Source: Rhodanobacter sp. 67-28 (GTDB lineage Bacteria > Pseudomonadota > Gammaproteobacteria > Xanthomonadales > Rhodanobacteraceae). Taken from it: 64,000 bases of DNA. Made by a program: the position numbers and the translations under genes. The stretch spans positions 56,885 through 120,884 of the forward strand of contig MKTU01000027.1 of NCBI GenBank assembly GCA_001898415.1, in the 5' to 3' direction. Positions 45,601 through 56,154 of the stretch are shown here, piece by piece. Each line of letters starts with the position of its first letter. The stretch's first letter is position 1. The notes beneath the pieces are model-generated. The model searched no databases, was not told the origin of the DNA, and worked only from the letters and a program-made list of their open reading frames with translations.

Positions 45601-46392
45601 TCACGGTGCGTGGTTGAACACCACTCCGGCCACCTTGTTCGCATCGAAACTGGCCACCGCCTGGCTGATCGCCGCCGGCGTGTCGCGGCCGTAGCCGGCC
45701 ACCACCACCACCTGGTCGGCCAGCTCGGAGAGGATGCGCGCGTCGGGCGAGCCCTTGATCGCCGGCCCGTCCAGGAACAGGTAGCGGTCCGGGTAGCGGC
45801 AACGCAGCGAATCGACCACCGCGCGCATGCGGAACGAGGAGAAATACTCGCCGCTGTTCTCGCGCGTGGAACCGGCCGGGATCAGGCGCAGGCGCGGGAT
45901 GCCGGTCGCGTAGATGATCGACTTGATGCCGATCGACGGCTGTTCGAGGAAGTTGATCAGGCCCTCGCTGCCGCGCGCCACCCCCAGCGCCTCGTGCTGG
46001 GTCGGGTAGCGCAGGTTGCAGTCGATCAGCAGGCTGGTCTTGGCTTCGTCGAAGGCGAACGCGAGAGCCAGGTTGCGCGCCACGAAGCTGCCGCCCGACT
46101 TGGGGCTGACCGGCACCACCATGGTCACGAAGTTGCGCTCGCCGCCGAGCCACAGCAGGCGCGTGCGGATCTCGCGGAAGGCATCGGACTGCGTTCGCAC
46201 CGACTCGTCGCGGTGGATCAGCCGGCGCTCCTCCAGCTGCCGCGGCACCAGTGCACCGGTTTCCGACATCAGCGCGATCGAATGGCCCGGCGCAGCCTTG
46301 GCCTCGTCGCCGGCGGCCGCGGCCCGTTCGCGGGCCTCGGGCTCGCGCGAGAGCAGGTTGATTACCGACTTGTCATCGTCCCGAGCGTTCAT
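45601..46392 (-). CDS. CpsD/CapB-like ATPase of the exopolysaccharide system, degenerate P-loop
   Basis: 263 aa. By position and fold this is the partner of the chain-length protein, related to XrtA-associated tyrosine autokinases (TIGR03018-like) or CpsD. But the Walker A loop reads VSPKSGGSFVARNLA, where the GK[ST] lysine is replaced by Gly. Walker A' reads LLIDCNLRYP, with Asn for the usual Asp. There is no C-terminal tyrosine cluster; it ends VVFNHAP. LFLDGPAIK serves as Walker B. It may bind but not hydrolyse ATP, acting as a structural partner. Start ATG 46392 overlaps the chain-length gene stop. Confidence 0.75.
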   Translation of the reverse strand: MNARDDDKSVINLLSREPEARERAAAAGDEAKAAPGHSIALMSETGALVPRQLEERRLIHRDESVRTQSDAFREIRTRLLWLGGERNFVTMVVPVSPKSGGSFVARNLALAFAFDEAKTSLLIDCNLRYPTQHEALGVARGSEGLINFLEQPSIGIKSIIYATGIPRLRLIPAGSTRENSGEYFSSFRMRAVVDSLRCRYPDRYLFLDGPAIKGSPDARILSELADQVVVVAGYGRDTPAAISQAVASFDANKVAGVVFNHAP

Positions 46393-47942
46393 GCCAGTCC
46401 CTTCAGCTTCAACCAGAACAGCAGCGCATAGGCCAGCACCACGCACAGCACGATCGCCACCAGCGCCAGGTTGCGCCGCCGCTCGCGCTGATGGTCGCCC
46501 GGTGTCGGGTAAAATGGAACGGTCGCCAGTACCGGCAGGCCGGTCGCCTGTTCCAGTTGCTCCGCCGAGCGCACGCGCGGATCGAAGCGGGCGAAGCCGA
46601 ACAGCACGCCGAACGGGACCGCCAGGCCGGCGAGGATGCCGGCGATGCCGAAGTGCATGAAGCGCAGTCCCGAGGGCACCAGCGGCATCACCGCGGGGTT
46701 CTGCACCACGAACGAGGCGCCATCCTGGTCGGAGTCGAGGTTCATCGACACCCGCGCGCTTTCGCGGCGCTTGAGCAGGTCCTGGTAGACGTCCCGGTTG
46801 ACCGTGTAGTCGCGGGTCAGCTCGGCGGTGACCGCCTCGGAGTTGGCGATGCGCTTGCTGCGGTCAAGCTCGGAGTCGAGCCGCGCCTGCGCCGCGCCCA
46901 GCCGCGCGGTGGTGGCGGCGATGTCCGAGCGCAAGGTGGCGAGCTGGCTGCGCATCTGCTGGTAGAGCGGGTTGAACTGCACGGCGCTGCCGTTGGTGCC
47001 GGTGTCGCCGATCGCGCGCGGCGCCTTGGCCGATTGCTGGTCGGCGCTGGCCAGCAGGCGGCGCAGGTCCTCGATCTGGTGGCGGGTACGCACCACGTCG
47101 GGATATTCGTCGGTGTAGGTCAGGCGCAGCTTGTCCAGTTTCGACTGCAGTTCGGCGAGCTGGCTTTCGTAGATGCCGTTGGAGGTCTGCACCGCGTTGA
47201 CCTCCGACTCGCCGGAGAGCTGGCGCTCCAGCGAGCCGGCCTGCGAGCGCTTCTCCATCAGGTCCATCTGCGCCGTCTCGATCTGGTTGCGCAACTGGCT
47301 GATGCTGGCGTTGGTGTCGGCCTCGCTGCCCGGGCGCGCGTCGGCGTTGGCGTTGCGGTAGTCCTTGAGCTTGTTCTCCGCGTCGGTCAGCTTCTTGCGG
47401 TAGGCCTCGACCTGGCTGTCGATGAAGTCGAAGGCGTCGCGGCTCTCCTTCATCTTCGAGGCCACGCTTTCGCTGATGAACAGCTGGCCGAACGTGCGCG
47501 TCACGTCGAAGGCGCGCCGCGCGTCGCTGTCGTGGTAGCTGATGGTGATCAGGTTGTCGCGCGAGATCGTGACCAGGGTGCGCGCCTTGATCTCCTGGAT
47601 CAGCTTGTCCTGGTCGACCGGGGAGGGTTTGTGCGCCATCCAGCCGCCGGCCACCAGCACCTGGTCCATGACCTTGCGGCTGAAGATCACCGCCTTGGCG
47701 ATGCCGGCGCGGTTGGTGTTGCCGGTGGCGGCGGCGGCGCCTTCCATCAACGGCGTGATGATGCTGCTCTTCTGCGCCAGGATGGTGACCGAGGCGTCGT
47801 AGCGCTGCGGCCAGTTGATGCCGGCGATCAGCGCCAGCATCGCGATCGAGGCAAAGATGACCGCCAGCGACACGCGTCGTCGCTTGGCCTCGGTCCACAG
47901 CACCGGGAGCAGTGCCAGCAGGGGATTGGGTTCTTCGTTCAT
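46389..47942 (-). CDS. Polysaccharide chain-length determinant (Wzz/GNVR, XrtA-associated type)
   Basis: 517 aa. Two membrane helices bracket a long periplasmic region: one near residues 25-43 (VIFASIAMLALIAGI) and one near 420-445, plus a last hydrophobic segment near 492-510. The periplasmic part has a heptad-rich coiled coil (about 170-385, for example VEAYRKKLTDAENKLKDYR). The Wzz-type C-terminal Pro-rich motif appears as VVQNPAVMPLVPSGLR. Matches TIGR03007-type chain-length regulators that work with a Wza-like exporter and a CpsD-like partner, both encoded alongside. Confidence 0.9.
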   Translation of the reverse strand: MNEEPNPLLALLPVLWTEAKRRRVSLAVIFASIAMLALIAGINWPQRYDASVTILAQKSSIITPLMEGAAAATGNTNRAGIAKAVIFSRKVMDQVLVAGGWMAHKPSPVDQDKLIQEIKARTLVTISRDNLITISYHDSDARRAFDVTRTFGQLFISESVASKMKESRDAFDFIDSQVEAYRKKLTDAENKLKDYRNANADARPGSEADTNASISQLRNQIETAQMDLMEKRSQAGSLERQLSGESEVNAVQTSNGIYESQLAELQSKLDKLRLTYTDEYPDVVRTRHQIEDLRRLLASADQQSAKAPRAIGDTGTNGSAVQFNPLYQQMRSQLATLRSDIAATTARLGAAQARLDSELDRSKRIANSEAVTAELTRDYTVNRDVYQDLLKRRESARVSMNLDSDQDGASFVVQNPAVMPLVPSGLRFMHFGIAGILAGLAVPFGVLFGFARFDPRVRSAEQLEQATGLPVLATVPFYPTPGDHQRERRRNLALVAIVLCVVLAYALLFWLKLKGLA

Positions 47943-47975
47943 GGACGGGTCGACTCGCGTGCCTGTGCCGGCAGC

Positions 47976-48596
47976 TCAGAACGCCCGCTGCGGCACGGTG
48001 ATGACGTCACCCGGCTGCACCGGGTAGTTGGTCGTCAGGTTGCCCTTCTGCAGGATGCTGTCCAGCCGGATCGCGTACGACTGCGTGGCGTCGCCCGATT
48101 TGCGGTACAGCTCGGTGCGGTCGGGCGCGGCGAATTCGGTGGTGCCGCCGGCGGCGAGCACCGCGTCGAGCACGGTCATGCCCTGGCGGTAGGGGATCGA
48201 CACCGGCGTGCGCACCGCGCCGGTCACGCGCACGCGCGAAAGGTATTCATGGCTGCGCAGCGAGGTGAGGATCACCGCCACCTGCGGGTCGCGCACGTAG
48301 GCCTGGAGCTTTTCCTTGATCTCCGCGGCGACCTGTTCGGGCGTGCGGCCGCCGGCCTGCACGTCGCCGATCAGCGGCACCGTGATCATGCCGTCCGGGC
48401 GCACGGGTACGCTGACGCTCAGGTCGGGGTTGTGCCACACCGACACCTGCAATTGATCGTCCACACCGATATGGTAGACGGCGACCGCCTGGGCTTCGGG
48501 GTTCACCGAAGGTGCCTGCGTCGAGCCGGGACCGGTGGCACAGCCGGCAAGCACGAGCAACAGGCCGAGCATGAGCAGTTGGCACAACGATTTCAT
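47976..48596 (-). CDS. Wza-like polysaccharide export lipoprotein
   Basis: 206 aa. Lipobox LAGC places the lipidated Cys at residue 19. YHIGVDDQLQVSVW and DGMITVPLIGDVQAGGRTPEQVA form the Poly_export domain, followed by a SLBB-like repeat (RVTGAVRTPVSIPY...TVLDAVLAAGG). Length and order fit the TIGR03027-type exporters of XrtA loci. AGGAGG 6-7 nt before ATG 48596 gives a firm start. First gene of the leftward export operon. The 153-bp divergent gap before the dehydrogenase has no promoter I can call with confidence. Confidence 0.9.
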   Translation of the reverse strand: MKSLCQLLMLGLLLVLAGCATGPGSTQAPSVNPEAQAVAVYHIGVDDQLQVSVWHNPDLSVSVPVRPDGMITVPLIGDVQAGGRTPEQVAAEIKEKLQAYVRDPQVAVILTSLRSHEYLSRVRVTGAVRTPVSIPYRQGMTVLDAVLAAGGTTEFAAPDRTELYRKSGDATQSYAIRLDSILQKGNLTTNYPVQPGDVITVPQRAF

Positions 48597-48749
48597 GGCA
48601 ATCCTCCTGATTGTCTTTCAGAATGTGCAGAATATCACGGCAGGAACGTCGACAACCGGATATGCGGACACGGCGCGCGGACTGCGCCGGACCGGCCGTC
48701 GGCCCGCTTCGCGCCGCGCCCCATCAAGGAAATCACGGGACAGTTACCT

Positions 48750-50027
<1,278 letters not shown>

Positions 50028-50091
50028 ACCTGCGCTGCACCTTGCGACTGCGTATCATGGGCGGGTTTTCACCGCCGCAGGCTGCTTCCGC

Positions 50092-51114
50092 ATGAAAGTC
50101 CTCGTCACCGGCACCGCCGGCTTCATCGGTTCCCACGTCGCCATGCACCTGCTCGAGCGCGGCGACGAGGTGATCGGCATCGACAACCTCAGCGACTACT
50201 ACGACGTGGAGCTGAAGAAGGCGCGGCTGGCGCGCTTCGCCGATCGCCCGGGCTACCGCCACGAACCCGTCGACCTTGCCGATCGCGCGGCGATCGAGGC
50301 GGTGTTCGCGCGGCACCGGCCGCAGCGGGTGATCAACCTGGCCGCGCAGGCCGGCGTGCGCTACGCGGCGCAGAACCCGCACATCTACGTGTCGACCAAC
50401 GTCACCGGCTTCCTGCACGTCATCGAGGGCTGCCGCCATCACGACGTCGAGCACCTGGTCTATGCCTCGACCAGTTCGGTGTATGGCGCCGACACCAGCA
50501 TGCCGTTCTCCGAGCACCAGTCGACCGAGCATCCGCTGACGCTGTACGCGGCCTCGAAGAAGGCCAACGAGATGATGGCGCACAGCTACGCGCACCTGTA
50601 CGGCCTGCCGTGCACGGGGCTGCGCTTCTTCACCGTCTACGGGCCGTGGGGCCGGCCGGACATGGCGTTGTTCCTGTTCACCCGCGCGATCCTGGCGGGC
50701 GAGCCGATCAAGGTGTTCAACCACGGCCACCACAAGCGCAGCTTCACCTACGTCGACGACATCGTCGAGGGCGTCGTGCGCACGCTGGACAAGATCCCCG
50801 GCAAGGACCGCGGCTGGGACGGCAACGCACCCGACCCGGCCAGCAGCGGGGTGGCGCCGTACCGCATCTACAACATCGGCAACGAGCAGCCGGTGGAGCT
50901 GCTGCGCTACATCGAGGTGCTCGAACAGTGCCTGGGTCGCAAGGCGCAGATGGAGATGCTGCCGCTGCAGGCCGGCGACGTGCCGGACACCGAGGCCGAC
51001 ATCTCCGACCTGATCGCCTCGGTCGGCTACCGGCCGCGGGTGGGCGTGGAGGAGGGCGTGGCGAATTTCGTGCGCTGGTATCGCGACTATTACCGGGTCG
51101 GCGGGCAAGCCTGA
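50092..51114 (+). CDS. NAD-dependent UDP-glucuronate 4-epimerase-like protein
   Basis: 340 aa extended [16 protein letters not shown] (5-17) is the NAD site; STSSVYG and [10 protein letters not shown] provide the Ser and Tyr/Lys. [15 protein letters not shown] and [19 protein letters not shown] are signatures of UDP-glucuronate epimerases (GalE-like LspL/Cap1J group). It probably makes UDP-GalA or acts on the product of the upstream dehydrogenase. ATG 50092 follows a short gap; no separate promoter is needed. Confidence 0.9.
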   Translation: MKVLVTGTAGFIGSHVAMHLLERGDEVIGIDNLSDYYDVELKKARLARFADRPGYRHEPVDLADRAAIEAVFARHRPQRVINLAAQAGVRYAAQNPHIYVSTNVTGFLHVIEGCRHHDVEHLVYASTSSVYGADTSMPFSEHQSTEHPLTLYAASKKANEMMAHSYAHLYGLPCTGLRFFTVYGPWGRPDMALFLFTRAILAGEPIKVFNHGHHKRSFTYVDDIVEGVVRTLDKIPGKDRGWDGNAPDPASSGVAPYRIYNIGNEQPVELLRYIEVLEQCLGRKAQMEMLPLQAGDVPDTEADISDLIASVGYRPRVGVEEGVANFVRWYRDYYRVGGQA

Positions 51115-51163
51115 TCGACGTGGCGCGCGCCGCGGCAACGCCGGGGCGGCGCAACCGCTACAA

Positions 51164-51379
51164 TTACGGGCTGACGCCGTGCGGGTGCAGCCAGCCCATC
51201 CAGATGCCCAGCACGACCATGCCGATCAGCACCAGCGACAGGCCGATGCGGCGGGTCAGCGCCCACACCGTTCGTCGGTCGTCGTCCTTGTCCTTCATCA
51301 TGAAGAACAGCGCCTGGCCGAGATTGAAGATCACCACCAGCAGTACCACCACCAGCGCGACTTTGTAGATGGTTTCCAC
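51164..51379 (-). CDS. DUF2909-type twin-transmembrane protein
   Basis: 71 aa, two helices (about 5-28 and 46-63) joined by a charged loop (MKDKDDDRRT). Matches the small DUF2909 proteins that accompany cytochrome c oxidase genes, often next to SURF1, as here (divergent, 59 bp). Role in oxidase biogenesis is suggested only by this linkage. Confidence 0.75.
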   Translation of the reverse strand: METIYKVALVVVLLVVIFNLGQALFFMMKDKDDDRRTVWALTRRIGLSLVLIGMVVLGIWMGWLHPHGVSP

Positions 51380-51438
51380 GTGATCGGTCCGAGCGATTTC
51401 GACAGCGGCAGTATAGCCACCCGCGGCAGCCGCACCGC

Positions 51439-52167
51439 GTGAACGGCTTTCGCCGTCCGTCGTGGTGGGCGTTGCTGCTGACGGCGGCCGGCGCCTTGCT
51501 GTTCCTGCGCCTGGGCGTGTGGCAACTGCATCGCGCCGACTTCAAGGAATCGCTGCTGCGGCGCTATGCCGCAGCGGAAACCGCGCCATCGCAGGACTTC
51601 GCCATGGTGGCCGCCACGCCGCCGGCGGGCAGCTTTCCGCGCGTGCAGGTGCACGGCCGTTACCTTGCCGACCGGCTCTACCTGCTGGACAACCCCAAGC
51701 ATGACGAGCGCGGCGGCGTGGAGGTGTTTGCGCCGTTCGAACTGGCCGGGTACGCGCCGCTGCTGCTGGTCGACCTGGGTTTCCTGCCCGGCAGCGGCAA
51801 CGGCAAGGCGCCGCAACTGCCGCCGTTGCCGGCCACGCCGGTCGAGCTGCGCGGCTTGTACGTGCCGCCGCCGCCGACCGGTTTCGAGATGGGCGGCAAT
51901 GCGCTGGCGCGGCAGACCCGCTGGCCGAAGCAGAGCATCTACCTGGCGATGGGCCAGGTGGCCGCCGACCTCGGCCGGCCCTTGTACCCGCGCGTGCTGG
52001 CGCTGGATGCGGACGCCTCCTCGATCTACGTGCGCCAGCACACTCTCGACCTCTCGATGCCGCCGGCGCGACACCGCGCCTATGCGTTCCAGTGGTTTGC
52101 CTTCGCCGTCGCCGCGGTGGTGATCCTGCTGGTGCTGCATCGCAAGCGCCCTCCGCGCGGGCGATGA
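51439..52167 (+). CDS. SURF1 family cytochrome c oxidase assembly protein
   Basis: 242 aa. Two membrane helices at the ends (about 10-27 and 217-235) flank a periplasmic domain, the SURF1 plan. LRLGVWQLHRADFKESLL at the N-terminal helix exit, LYLLDNPKHDERGGVEVF, LLVDLGFLPG and the C-terminal HRAYAFQWFAFA are characteristic. SURF1 helps insert haem a into oxidase subunit I, fitting the downstream ctaA and ctaB. The start is GTG 51439; no better ATG lies upstream. Confidence 0.85.
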   Translation: MNGFRRPSWWALLLTAAGALLFLRLGVWQLHRADFKESLLRRYAAAETAPSQDFAMVAATPPAGSFPRVQVHGRYLADRLYLLDNPKHDERGGVEVFAPFELAGYAPLLLVDLGFLPGSGNGKAPQLPPLPATPVELRGLYVPPPPTGFEMGGNALARQTRWPKQSIYLAMGQVAADLGRPLYPRVLALDADASSIYVRQHTLDLSMPPARHRAYAFQWFAFAVAAVVILLVLHRKRPPRGR

Positions 52168-52192
52168 TGACCCCACCGATGTCCTGTGATGA

Positions 52193-52774
52193 ATGTCCAC
52201 GATGAACACCGCTGACCCCAACCGCACGCGCAAGAGCCGCATCCACCTGTTGCTGATCGCACTGGTGTTCCTGGCGCCCATGATCGCCGCCGGCGTGCTC
52301 ACCTTTGCCGGCTGGCAGCCGGGCACCAAGGGCAACGGCCAGCCGATCGTGCCGCAGCGCAATTTCCTCGACGAGCACCTGCGCGTCGTGCTGGCCGATG
52401 GCGGCGATTACGCCTGGCGCGACAGCGAGCCGCGGATGACCCTGGTGGCGCTGGCCGGCCCGGATTGCGCCACGCAATGCCTGGCCACGCTCACCGCCAT
52501 GGCCAAGGCGCGGGTGATGCTGAACCACAAGCAGGATCGCCTGCGCCTGCTCTACCTGGGCACGCCGCCTGCCGATGCGGCGGCACGCGAGGCGATGTCG
52601 ACGTACTGGCAAACCGGCCGCGATGTCGACGGCAAGCTCGACGGCTATCGACCCGCCACGCCCGACAGCGTCGGCGCGCTGCTGGTGGAATCCAACGGCA
52701 CCGCGCTGTCGTTCTATCCGCCCGGCTTCGATGCCGCCGGCCTGCTGCGCGACATTCGCAAGGTGATCAAGTGA
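52193..52774 (+). CDS. Membrane-anchored protein of the oxidase-assembly cluster
   Basis: 193 aa (190 if ATG 52202 is used). One N-terminal helix (about 15-37) and a periplasmic domain with a thioredoxin-like look: [21 protein letters not shown] contains a CxxxC pair, and [16 protein letters not shown] is near the C-terminus. It could be a SCO-like copper/thiol factor, but the usual Cys spacing and distal His are not evident, so the function stays open. Its stop overlaps the ctaA start (TGATG). Confidence 0.65.
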   Translation: MSTMNTADPNRTRKSRIHLLLIALVFLAPMIAAGVLTFAGWQPGTKGNGQPIVPQRNFLDEHLRVVLADGGDYAWRDSEPRMTLVALAGPDCATQCLATLTAMAKARVMLNHKQDRLRLLYLGTPPADAAAREAMSTYWQTGRDVDGKLDGYRPATPDSVGALLVESNGTALSFYPPGFDAAGLLRDIRKVIK

Positions 52775-53934
52775 TGTCGGCGCGTCAGCGGAAGTTTCTG
52801 CGCGGCTTGTCGCTGCTGGCGGCGCTGTTCGCCTTCGGCCTGGTGATGTTCGGCGCCTTCGTGCGGCTGTCCAACGCCGGGCTGTCCTGTCCGGACTGGC
52901 CCACCTGCTACGGCCAGGTCACCTGGCCGCAGCACGCGCAGGCGGTGGCGCACGCCGACGCGGCGTTCCCGGATCGTCCGTACGAGGCGCACAAGGCGTG
53001 GCGCGAGCAGGTGCATCGCTTCCTCGCCGGCACGCTGGGCGTGATGGTGCTGGTGCTGGCGCTGGCCGCCGCGTGGCGGGACCGGCGCGTGCGCGCGATG
53101 GTGGTGGTCGGCGCGATATGCGCGGCGATCGGCGTGACCATGTACATGCGCGGCGAGCATGTGTTCTCGTCGGTGCTGGCGGGCGTGGCGATCGCCGCGC
53201 CGCTGTTCGGCGCGTGGCGACTCGGTGGCGGCGGCGCGCGGCGGATCAGCGTGCTGGTGTTCGCGGTGATCGTGTTCCAGGCGATGCTCGGCATGTGGAC
53301 GGTCACCTTGCTGCTGAAACCGGTGGTGGTCACCAGCCACCTGCTCGGCGGCATGCTCACCTTCGGCCTGCTCTCGTACGTGGCGCTGCGTTTCGCCGGC
53401 GTCGCCGCGCCGGACCAGCGCCTGGCCGCGCTGCGCAGCCTGGTGGTGGCGGGCGTGGTGCTGCTGGCGTGCCAGATCGCGCTGGGCGGCTGGACCTCGT
53501 CCAACTACGCGGCGCTGGCCTGCGGCTACGGCCCGGGCTCGTTCCCGCAGTGCCTGGGCCAGTGGGCGCCGCCGACGGATTTCCGCGAAGGCTTCATCCT
53601 GTGGCGCGGCATCGGCGTCAACTACGAAGGCGGCGTGCTGGACATGGCCGCGCGCAGCGCGATCCAGATCGCGCACCGGATCGGCGCGCTGGTGGTGTTC
53701 TGCTACCTCGGCTGGCTGGCGTTCAAAGCGGCGCGCCGGGGTTTGCGGGCGCACGCGCTGGCGATCGCGCTGATCCTGCTGGCCCAGGTGACGCTGGGCA
53801 TCAGCAACGTGTATTTCGGCCTGCCGCTGCCGGTGGCCACCGCGCACAATGGCGTGGCGGCCTTGCTGTTGTTTGCCCTGCTGGCGACGTTGGCGCGCAC
53901 GCAGGCGGCCGTGCCGATATCAGAGGAGTCGTGA
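52774..53934 (+). CDS. ctaA: Haem A synthase (CtaA/COX15)
   Basis: 386 aa, eight predicted helices. [21 protein letters not shown] is the N-terminal signature (first helix plus Cys pair). Haem-ligand His residues sit in [24 protein letters not shown] and TAHNGVA. Oxidises the C8 methyl of haem O to make haem A for aa3 oxidase. Directly followed by ctaB, the preceding step. Confidence 0.95.
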   Translation: MSARQRKFLRGLSLLAALFAFGLVMFGAFVRLSNAGLSCPDWPTCYGQVTWPQHAQAVAHADAAFPDRPYEAHKAWREQVHRFLAGTLGVMVLVLALAAAWRDRRVRAMVVVGAICAAIGVTMYMRGEHVFSSVLAGVAIAAPLFGAWRLGGGGARRISVLVFAVIVFQAMLGMWTVTLLLKPVVVTSHLLGGMLTFGLLSYVALRFAGVAAPDQRLAALRSLVVAGVVLLACQIALGGWTSSNYAALACGYGPGSFPQCLGQWAPPTDFREGFILWRGIGVNYEGGVLDMAARSAIQIAHRIGALVVFCYLGWLAFKAARRGLRAHALAIALILLAQVTLGISNVYFGLPLPVATAHNGVAALLLFALLATLARTQAAVPISEES

Positions 53935-54842
53935 GCGAGATGGAGTTGATCCGCGAATATCTGCAGCTGACCAAGCCGCGCGTCGTCGCCTTGCTGGTGT
54001 TCTGCGCCGTGATCGGCATGTTCCTCGCCGTGCCCGGCCTGCCGCCGTGGCGCGGGCTGGTGTTCGGCACGCTGGGCATCTGGATGGCGTCCGGTTCGGC
54101 GGCGGCGTTCAACCACCTGATCGACGAGCGGATCGACAAACTGATGGTGCGCACCGCCCGCCGCCCGCTGGCCACCGGCAAACTCACCGCGCACCAGGCG
54201 CTGGCGTTCGCGGTACTGCTGGGCATCGCCTCGATGCTGGTGCTGGCGCTGCTGGTCAACACGCTGACCGCACTGCTGACCTTCGGCGGATTGATCGGCT
54301 ACGCGCTGGTCTACACCCGCTACCTGAAGCGCGCCACGCCGCAGAACATCGTGATCGGCGGCCTCGCCGGCGCGATCCCGCCGGTGCTGGGCTGGACCGC
54401 GGTCACCGGCGAGTTGCACGCATTCGCGCTGCAGCTGTGCCTGATCATCTTCGTGTGGACGCCGCCGCACTTCTGGGCGCTGGCGATTTTCCGCCGCGAG
54501 GATTACGCGCGCGCCGGCGTGCCGATGCTGCCGGTCACCCACGGCGTGGTCTACACCCGCTGGCAGGTGCTGTTCTACACCATCCTGCTGGTGCTGGTGA
54601 CCCTGCTGCCGGCGATCACCGGCATGAGCGGGTTGCTCTACCTGGCTGGTGCGATCGTGCTCGACGCGGGCTTCCTCTACTACGCGATCCGCCTGCTCAA
54701 CCCGCCCGACGAGCTGTACCCGATGAAAGTATTCAAGTACTCCATCGTGTACCTGATGGCCTTGTTCGCCTTCCTGCTGCTCGACCACTGGCTGGTCGAC
54801 CCGCTGCTGCAGCATGGGGCGGTGCTGCAGCAGATCGGTTGA
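53931..54842 (+). CDS. ctaB: Protoheme IX farnesyltransferase (haem O synthase)
   Basis: 303 aa UbiA-family prenyltransferase with about nine helices. The first Asp-rich motif is [20 protein letters not shown] and the second region [28 protein letters not shown] and LPVTHG complete the pattern. Farnesylates haem B to haem O. GTG 53931 overlaps the ctaA stop (GTGA) behind AGAGGAG; ATG 53940 is an alternative. Confidence 0.95.
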   Translation: MSEMELIREYLQLTKPRVVALLVFCAVIGMFLAVPGLPPWRGLVFGTLGIWMASGSAAAFNHLIDERIDKLMVRTARRPLATGKLTAHQALAFAVLLGIASMLVLALLVNTLTALLTFGGLIGYALVYTRYLKRATPQNIVIGGLAGAIPPVLGWTAVTGELHAFALQLCLIIFVWTPPHFWALAIFRREDYARAGVPMLPVTHGVVYTRWQVLFYTILLVLVTLLPAITGMSGLLYLAGAIVLDAGFLYYAIRLLNPPDELYPMKVFKYSIVYLMALFAFLLLDHWLVDPLLQHGAVLQQIG

Positions 54843-54942
54843 ACGGTGGCGCGGGCTGTGCGCGCGTCGTTGGGGGGCTTCGGCGGGGGATTTTCGGATG
54901 AGTTGTCGGCGGCGACGGAAGGCGAGCGCGGTGTCGCCGCCT

Positions 54943-55701
54943 TCACCAGACGAAGCTGGTCGCGACCGTGTCGGGGCGGAGCATCCTGAAGCAGACGGGG
55001 TGGCAGCTGCCTTCCGGCAGGTCGGGGCAGAGCGTTTCCGCCAGCGTCAGGGTCAGGCGGCCGGCATCTGCGTCCAAGGCGGAAACCCGCGCGGCGCTGA
55101 AATCGAAGTAGCGGCCGGCTGCCGCGTGCGCGCCCTTGAAAAGGCTCTCCTTGGCGGAGAACGCGATCGTGAGGAGCATGCCGTCGGACAAGTGACCGTG
55201 CTGCTTCTCCAGCAAGGCGAGTTCGCCCGGCGTGAAGGCGAGTTCCCGCACCGCGTCGCGGGCGGCGGCCTCGATGACCTCCTCGAAGTCGATGCCGATG
55301 CCCCTCACGGCCGACGCCTCGACGGCGATTGCGCCAGCGAGGTCGCGCGTGTGCGTGATGCTTCCCGTCACGCCCGCCTGCCACCGTGGTTCCCTCGATG
55401 ATCCGATGCCAGGAATCGACGCAACGACGCCGAGGCGCTCGATCGCGTGGCGGGCCGCGATCCGGCCCGCCAGAAACTCGGCCTGCCGTTTGGGCACGGC
55501 CCTCTGCAGTGCAGCCGGAAGCGGCACGCCATGCTGCTCGAAGGCAGGCAGGGCGAACGCCGCGGAAGAGAACTCGATCACGAAGGCCGGGGGCACTCGT
55601 GGGTCATCATCGCCCACTTCCAGCCAGCGTGCGCTGCGCAGCAGCGCGTCGTGTCCGTCGCATTCGGGCGAGAGTCGGCTGGATCTGTCTTGCGCTGTCA
55701 A
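54943..55701 (-). CDS. 4'-phosphopantetheinyl transferase, EntD/Sfp type
   Basis: 252 aa from TTG 55701, chosen for GGGAGAC a few nt upstream and because EntD-like proteins are usually 210-250 aa; ATG 55794 would add 31 residues. GSITHT, GIGIDFEEV (Mg-binding Asp/Glu) and FSAKESLFK are the family motifs. Transfers phosphopantetheine from CoA to carrier proteins, so it is the likely activator of the PCP and ACP domains encoded at 8691-22443, about 32 kb away. Convergent with ctaB. Confidence 0.85.
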   Translation of the reverse strand: MTAQDRSSRLSPECDGHDALLRSARWLEVGDDDPRVPPAFVIEFSSAAFALPAFEQHGVPLPAALQRAVPKRQAEFLAGRIAARHAIERLGVVASIPGIGSSREPRWQAGVTGSITHTRDLAGAIAVEASAVRGIGIDFEEVIEAAARDAVRELAFTPGELALLEKQHGHLSDGMLLTIAFSAKESLFKGAHAAAGRYFDFSAARVSALDADAGRLTLTLAETLCPDLPEGSCHPVCFRMLRPDTVATSFVW

Positions 55702-55893
55702 GAATGTCTCCCTGCGTCCATCGGCTCCCGACGCAATCGAGGCCGCGGACCATCTTTGGTGCCGCAAGCGGTGCCGGGAGTCGGGGGCAAGCATAGTGGG
55801 ATCGGGCAGCGCGCGCCGTCGTGGCGTTCGTTTCCCGCGCCGGTGGCATGAAGGTTTTCTATCCATTTTCCGAGGTCACGCGCGGCCCGGCGA

Positions 55894-55922
55894 TTGACAG
55901 TTTTGCACTGCGGCACGACAAT
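55894..55922 (+). promoter_or_regulatory. Consensus-like sigma70 promoter for the mgtA leader
   Basis: Perfect TTGACA (55894-55899), 17-bp spacer, GACAAT (55917-55922). The expected transcription start is near 55929, giving a leader of about 555 nt before the MgtA start. This is the best promoter match in the window. The rest of the gap 55702-55893 shows nothing else I can support. Confidence 0.65.
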
Positions 55923-55980
55923 GCGCGCGCCCTGCGGCGCGCTGTGCCGCACGGCTTCCAGTCCTGACAAACCAAGGCAT

Positions 55981-56097
55981 ATGGACGTTTACCCTAGTCG
56001 CAACGTCGACATCCGCTCGCTTCGGGTGCCGGCGCCGCACAACAACAAGTTGAACGCCTGCGGCGACCGCCTGCGGTCGGCTGGTGCTTTCCACTAG
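55981..56097 (+). CDS. Possible 38-aa leader peptide upstream of mgtA
   Basis: ATG 55981 follows AAGG at 3-4 nt and encodes a 38-residue peptide beginning MDVYPSRNVDI, with Pro at 5, 18 and 20. Its last third and stop codon fall inside two predicted hairpins of the mgtA leader. In enterobacteria the MgtL leader peptide couples translation to mgtA expression; the same logic is possible here, but no sequence relation to MgtL is seen. Confidence 0.3.
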   Translation: MDVYPSRNVDIRSLRVPAPHNNKLNACGDRLRSAGAFH

Positions 56098-56146
56098 GGA
56101 AAGTCCGGCCCACTCCTGAGGACGCCGACGGCGTCGTTACCAGGAG
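56064..56146 (+). promoter_or_regulatory. mgtA leader hairpins with RBS-pairing stem
   Basis: Three consecutive hairpins. CGACCG/CGGTCG (56064-56079, 4-nt loop). CTTTCC/GGAAAG (56087-56103), whose loop holds the stop of the 38-aa ORF. A two-part stem follows: CTCCTG (56113-56118) with CAGGAG (56141-56146) around GACGCC/GGCGTC (56121-56135). CAGGAG is the ribosome-binding site of the small ORF starting at 56155, so the third stem would hide it. This suggests translational or riboswitch-like control of the mgtA transcript. No known riboswitch class was recognised. Confidence 0.5.
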
Positions 56147-56154
56147 ATGAGCCG

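Noticed and set aside
46491-48740. Long + strand open frame fused in frame to the dehydrogenase
   Set aside because: It is antisense to the chain-length and exporter genes, which have clear motifs. The true dehydrogenase begins at 48750 with MQQLENTRVAIVGLGYVG.
54843-54942. Terminator between ctaB and the PPTase
   Set aside because: The gap is G-rich but I could not draw a convincing stem-loop.
56090-56125. GGGAAAGTCCGG resembling an RNase P RNA segment
   Set aside because: Only this short block matches; the rest of the RNase P RNA core and its length are absent.
55930-56150. M-box or yybP-ykoY riboswitch upstream of mgtA
   Set aside because: The fragment GACGCCGACGG recalls part of the M-box consensus, but the other conserved blocks are missing. 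I keep only the observed hairpins.
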